Part shown: piece by piece, positions 5,896 through 8,736 of the stretch | How positions within the stretch are numbered: the stretch's first letter is position 1 | How the letters are laid out: the number at the start of each line of letters is the position of its first letter | NCBI GenBank assembly: GCA_947474415.1 | Contig: CANJKD010000063.1 | Location: 1 to 8,736, forward strand | Length of the DNA stretch: 8,736 nt | Source: Burkholderiales bacterium | GTDB lineage: Bacteria > Pseudomonadota > Gammaproteobacteria > Burkholderiales > Burkholderiaceae_C | Reading direction: 5' to 3' | Translations under genes and position numbers: made by a program | Notes under the pieces: generated by a model | Told to the model about the DNA's origin: nothing | Databases searched by the model: none | What the model saw: the letters and a program-made list of their open reading frames with translations, nothing else

Positions 5896-7077
5896 ATGAA
5901 TGCCTTCATCGCGCTGCTGCGCAAAGACCTGGTGCTGTATTTCTCGAACCGCCGCTCGGTGATCATGAGCATCGCCGCGCCGATCCTGATCGCGGCCTTC
6001 TTCGGCAGCCTGTTCGGCGGCGGCAGCAGCAAGCCCGCCAACATCCCGGTCGCGATCACCGACCTCGACCACAGCGAGCTGTCGGTGAAGATCGTTGCGA
6101 CGATGCGTGCCGACAGCGCGCTCACCGTCAGCGATGCGAACGAGGCCGAGGCGCTGGCACAGGTCAAGGCCGGCACGTTGCGCGCGGCGGCCACGCTGCC
6201 GGCGGGCTTCGGCGCGAACGCCGGCCGCGCGATGTTCGGTGTTGCCGAGAAGCCCGTGATCGTGCTGAACTACGACCCCTCGCAATCGATGGTGCTGCCG
6301 CTGGTGCGCGGGCTGCTGGCGCAGCATGTGATGGAGAACGTGAGCCAGTCGGTGTTCGGCACATCGAGCCCGCTGCTCAAGGACATGCGCGAGCAGGTCA
6401 CGGCGAATGCGCAGTTGCCGGCCGCGCGGCGCGATGAACTGGTCGCAATGTTCGACAGCATTGCGCGGGTGCAGGCGGCGGGCGGCGCGGCGAGTGCACC
6501 GGGGGCAGCCGCCGCAGCGGGCGCGGCCTCAGTAGCTTCGACACCGAACGGCGGCGCTTTCAGCGTGCCCTTCGCCACCCGCGAGGTCGAGGCGAGCGCG
6601 GGCACCGAAATCCACTACAACAGCTACTCGCATTCCTTTGCGGGCATGGGCGTTCAGTTCATCCTGCTGATGGGCGCGGACATGTCCGCCGGCCTGCTGA
6701 CGATGCGCCGGCTCGGCCTGTGGAAGCGGCTGCATGCCGCGCCGCTGTCGCGCAGCAAACTGCTCGGCAGCCGCATCGCAAGCACGGCGCTGATCGCAGC
6801 GCTGGGCAAGACGCCCGAAGCGACACGCGGGCTGGCGATCCTGGCGACGCTGCTGCTGGTGATGCTGGGCGGTGCCTGGGTGCCGTCGTTCATCTTCCCG
6901 CAGTGGCTGCAGACGGCCTCACTGTTCGTGCCCACACGCTGGGCCATCGACGGGCTCGACGCCATGACGTGGCGCGGGCTGGGGCTGGACGCGGCGGTGC
7001 TGCCGGTGCTTGTGATGCTAGGCTTCACGGTCGTGTTCGGGGCGCTCGCGATCGCCCGCTTTGATTGGGAGGAGTGA
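5896..7077 (+). CDS. ABC-2 type permease, apparently with an internal in-frame deletion, 393 aa
   Basis: Membrane subunit of an ABC-2 exporter. Seen: a cytoplasmic start (MNAFIALLRKDLVLYFSNRR), first membrane helix at about 22-40, a large periplasmic domain (about 41-248) with an Ala/Gly-rich low-complexity stretch near 195-215, a second helix at about 249-270, the conserved GLWKRLHAAPLSRSKLLGSR loop, then helices at about 312-330 and 366-388 around GGAWVPSFIFPQWLQ, PTRWAIDGLDAMTWRGLG and a terminal ARFDWEE. Odd: the loop SRIASTALIA (292-301) joins directly to ALGKTPEATRG (302-312). In relatives I recall about 45-50 residues forming two helices between these motifs, so only four of the usual six helices remain. 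The frame is kept across the join. The start has AAGGA nine bases upstream. With its ATPase also truncated, this transporter is very probably non-functional; it may be a pseudogene that retains an open frame. Confidence 0.85.
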   Translation: MNAFIALLRKDLVLYFSNRRSVIMSIAAPILIAAFFGSLFGGGSSKPANIPVAITDLDHSELSVKIVATMRADSALTVSDANEAEALAQVKAGTLRAAATLPAGFGANAGRAMFGVAEKPVIVLNYDPSQSMVLPLVRGLLAQHVMENVSQSVFGTSSPLLKDMREQVTANAQLPAARRDELVAMFDSIARVQAAGGAASAPGAAAAAGAASVASTPNGGAFSVPFATREVEASAGTEIHYNSYSHSFAGMGVQFILLMGADMSAGLLTMRRLGLWKRLHAAPLSRSKLLGSRIASTALIAALGKTPEATRGLAILATLLLVMLGGAWVPSFIFPQWLQTASLFVPTRWAIDGLDAMTWRGLGLDAAVLPVLVMLGFTVVFGALAIARFDWEE

Positions 7078-7080
7078 AGA

Positions 7081-7551
7081 ATGTCCGACTACCGGGCGAC
7101 CATCCACTGGGCGCGCGGCGACGCAGTCTTCAGCGATGGCCGCTACAGCCGCCGGCACCTGATGCACTTCGACGGCGGCGCGGTGGTGCCGGCTTCGTCA
7201 TCACCCCACGTCGTGCGCGTGCCCTTCTCCGACCCGGCGGCCGTGGACCCGGAAGAGGCCTTCGTCGCGTCGCTGTCGAGCTGCCACATGCTGTGGTTCC
7301 TGGACCTGGCCTATCGCGCCGGCTGGATGGTCGATGACTACCGCGACGACGCCACCGGCACGATGGCGCGCAACGCGGCCGGCCAGCTCGCGATGACCGT
7401 CGTGTTGCTCCGCCCCACCGTGGCCTTCGGTGGCGAGCGCCGGCCCGAGGCGGCCGAGGTCGACCGACTTCACACCCAGGCGCACGCCGAGTGCTTCATC
7501 GCCAACTCGGTGAAGACGGAGGTGCGCTGCGAGCCGGCTCACATGATGTAG
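7081..7551 (+). CDS. OsmC/Ohr-family peroxidase-like protein, 156 aa
   Basis: Predicted thiol peroxidase of the OsmC/Ohr superfamily, which reduces organic hydroperoxides with two cysteines in a dimeric cytoplasmic enzyme. Seen: DPEEAFVASLSSCHMLWFL (56-74) with the first Cys at 68 and the active-site glutamate region just before it; and HAECFIANSVKTEV (135-148) with the second Cys at 138. Both redox cysteines of the family are therefore present, as is the final strand. Length is normal and the gene looks intact, in contrast to the two damaged genes before it. Only three bases separate its ATG from the permease stop codon, and its Shine-Dalgarno (GGAGGAG) lies inside the last permease codons, so expression probably depends on read-through from upstream. 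It is an OsmC-like subgroup rather than clearly OsmC or Ohr, so no symbol is given. It converges on rlpA. Confidence 0.9.
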   Translation: MSDYRATIHWARGDAVFSDGRYSRRHLMHFDGGAVVPASSSPHVVRVPFSDPAAVDPEEAFVASLSSCHMLWFLDLAYRAGWMVDDYRDDATGTMARNAAGQLAMTVVLLRPTVAFGGERRPEAAEVDRLHTQAHAECFIANSVKTEVRCEPAHMM

Positions 7552-7556
7552 GCGGC

Positions 7557-7570
7557 GCGCTGATCAGCGC
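7557..7570. repeat. Perfect 14-bp palindrome at the osmC-like / rlpA convergent junction
   Basis: GCGCTGATCAGCGC reads identically on both strands. It begins five bases after the osmC-like stop codon and contains the rlpA stop codon (7564-7566). As RNA it could form a five-base-pair stem with a GATC loop on either transcript. No T-tract follows in either direction, so a bidirectional intrinsic terminator is only weakly supported. Confidence 0.4.
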
Positions 7571-8646
7571 TGCTCAACGATCACCGGCACCAATTGCAAC
7601 CCGTCGCGCACGCGCTCGGCCACGTTGCGGGCCTGGTCGCGGTTCGGGTACGGGCCGGCCTGCAGGCGGAACATCGACGCCTCGCTGACGACCGCGAGCA
7701 GCGGCGACAGCCAGTCCATCTCAGTGGCCACGCGCTTCCGGAACCTCTCGGCGCCGTCGCGCACGCGGAACGCGCCGAGCTGCACCCAGAAGCCACGCGC
7801 AGGTGTGGCGGGTGCGGTCACGGCGCGGGCGGGCGGTGCATCGGCGATGGCCTCGGCGACCGGCTGCAAGGCGGCGAGAGTCAGCGGTTCGACTGCCGCG
7901 GGCGGCGCGGCTGAAGCAGCTGTAGCCACCACCGGCGGGGCATCGACCGGCATGCGCGTCGGCGCAGCCGCCGCCACGCGGACCGCATCGCCCTCGCGCC
8001 GCCAGGCGCCAGTGCGGATGGCGTCGAAGGTGATGCGCTCCAGCTCCACCGGCGTCACGCCACGCAGCACATCGAGCTTCAGCGCGGCGGTATAGCTCAG
8101 GTCGACGATGCGGGTGCTGTGGAACGGCCCGCGGTCGTTGATGCGCACCACCACCTCGCGGCCATTGGCCGGGTTGCGCACGCGCGCATAGCTCGGGATC
8201 GGCAGCGTGGGGTGGGCGGCGGTCATCGCGTACATGTTGTAAACCTCGCCGCTCGCGGTGCGCTTGCCGTGGAACTTGCGGCCGTACCACGAGGCCAGGC
8301 CGCGTTCGGTGAAGGGCTTGTCTTGCGTGATCGGCACGTAGGTCTGGCCGAGCACCTCGTAGGGCTTGTTCGGGCCGCCGACGCGAATCGGCTCCAGCGT
8401 GGGCTCGGCGTCGGGCGCGCTCGCGAGCCGGGGCGGCGGGTTGGCTTCTGGGCCATCGCGGTCGGGTGATTGGGTCGCTGAAGGCATGACCCGTGGCACC
8501 GGGCCGGCGGTGTTTTTCGGGCCCGACGCACACCCGGACAGGGCGGCCAGGGCGGCCACGAGCAGCATGACCCTGCCCGGTTCAAGGCCGCGCAGTGAGG
8601 GCAGTTTCCTCGCCGATACGTCCCGGTGCGGCGCTGTCTTTGGCAT
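7564..8646 (-). CDS. rlpA: RlpA, septal-ring lytic transglycosylase lipoprotein with SPOR domain, 360 aa
   Basis: Outer-membrane lipoprotein that cleaves denuded glycan strands of peptidoglycan at the septum, helping daughter-cell separation. Seen: a hydrophobic signal (about 27-38) ending in lipobox LSGC with Cys39 as the lipidation site; a Pro-rich linker (about 45-85); a double-psi beta-barrel domain at about 115-195 containing GLASWYGRKFHGKRTASGE, AMTAAHPTLP and RINDRGPFH, with Glu134, His145 and Asp171 in the positions of the catalytic and active-site residues of RlpA; an Ala/Pro-rich spacer (about 225-283); and a C-terminal SPOR domain (about 285-360: FWVQLGAF to FRLQAGPYPNRDQA) that binds denuded glycan. 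The domain set is complete. The start is uncertain: the ATG at 8646 is used, but the ATG at 8658 is equally open, neither has a clear Shine-Dalgarno, and the n-region before the hydrophobic core is unusually long (26 residues). In many betaproteobacteria rlpA follows the rod-shape genes mrdA and mrdB (rodA); the upstream gene lies outside the window. Confidence 0.93.
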   Translation of the reverse strand: MPKTAPHRDVSARKLPSLRGLEPGRVMLLVAALAALSGCASGPKNTAGPVPRVMPSATQSPDRDGPEANPPPRLASAPDAEPTLEPIRVGGPNKPYEVLGQTYVPITQDKPFTERGLASWYGRKFHGKRTASGEVYNMYAMTAAHPTLPIPSYARVRNPANGREVVVRINDRGPFHSTRIVDLSYTAALKLDVLRGVTPVELERITFDAIRTGAWRREGDAVRVAAAAPTRMPVDAPPVVATAASAAPPAAVEPLTLAALQPVAEAIADAPPARAVTAPATPARGFWVQLGAFRVRDGAERFRKRVATEMDWLSPLLAVVSEASMFRLQAGPYPNRDQARNVAERVRDGLQLVPVIVEQR

Positions 8647-8736
8647 GGCCCGCACCATACACGAGCGGCCCGTCGCGCATGGCAAACTTGCCGCCGGCTG
8701 ATCCGGCCGAACGCCCGCCGGAAACCACTGGCCTCC

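Noticed and set aside
5452..6327. Minus-strand open frame of 291 codons across the ABC remnant and permease start
   Set aside because: Low-complexity Gln/Arg/Ala composition with no domain. Considered as a gene that might explain the ATPase truncation, but nothing supports it.
1..8736. Mobile element or defence-island signatures (transposase, integrase, att repeats, CRISPR)
   Set aside because: None found. The caspase-hydrolase pair sits among ordinary chromosomal genes, so an island origin is not supported by this window.

Overview
The window is high-GC, gene-dense DNA. Strong third-codon-position GC bias produces long antisense shadow frames, and intergenic gaps are short. Protein content (RlpA with a SPOR domain, an ECF42-type sigma factor with its YCII/DGPF partner, a CHAT-family-like hydrolase) suggests a betaproteobacterium of the order Burkholderiales, perhaps near Rubrivivax, Methylibium or Piscinibacter. 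This placement is inferred from protein style; no rRNA or other phylogenetic marker is present. No tRNA, rRNA, CRISPR array, transposase or integrase was seen.

Left block (1-3646, minus strand). Reading in the direction of transcription, it holds a small EthD-family ferredoxin-fold protein, a compact metacaspase-like C14 peptidase with an intact His/Cys dyad, and then a very large protein that runs off the left edge. The visible 736 residues of that protein contain two separate serine alpha/beta-hydrolase domains. The first has a complete-looking Ser-Asp-His triad; the second is LCAT/PGAP1-like. The caspase and the tandem hydrolase are 59 bases apart and form a likely operon. This is the best candidate for an undescribed functional system: a protease paired with a potential lipase or esterase. 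Nothing in the window shows what would trigger it.

Centre (3647-5464, plus strand). A divergent intergenic region leads into a YCII/DGPF-domain gene whose stop codon overlaps the GTG start of an ECF sigma factor with a C-terminal DUF6596/TPR extension, the ECF42 architecture. Upstream of the YCII gene is TGTCGA, 17 bases, CGTC. This fits the promoter signature I recall for ECF42 sigma factors and suggests autoregulation of the pair.

Right-centre (5465-7551, plus strand). This is a decaying ABC-2 export locus. Only the last 85 codons of the ATPase remain, without Walker A, signature, Walker B or H-loop. The permease next to it is in frame but appears to lack about 45-50 residues spanning two membrane helices. 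An intact OsmC/Ohr-like peroxidase gene follows three bases later.

Right end (7564-8646, minus strand). rlpA, a septal-ring lytic transglycosylase lipoprotein, converges on the osmC-like gene. A perfect 14-bp palindrome lies at the junction.
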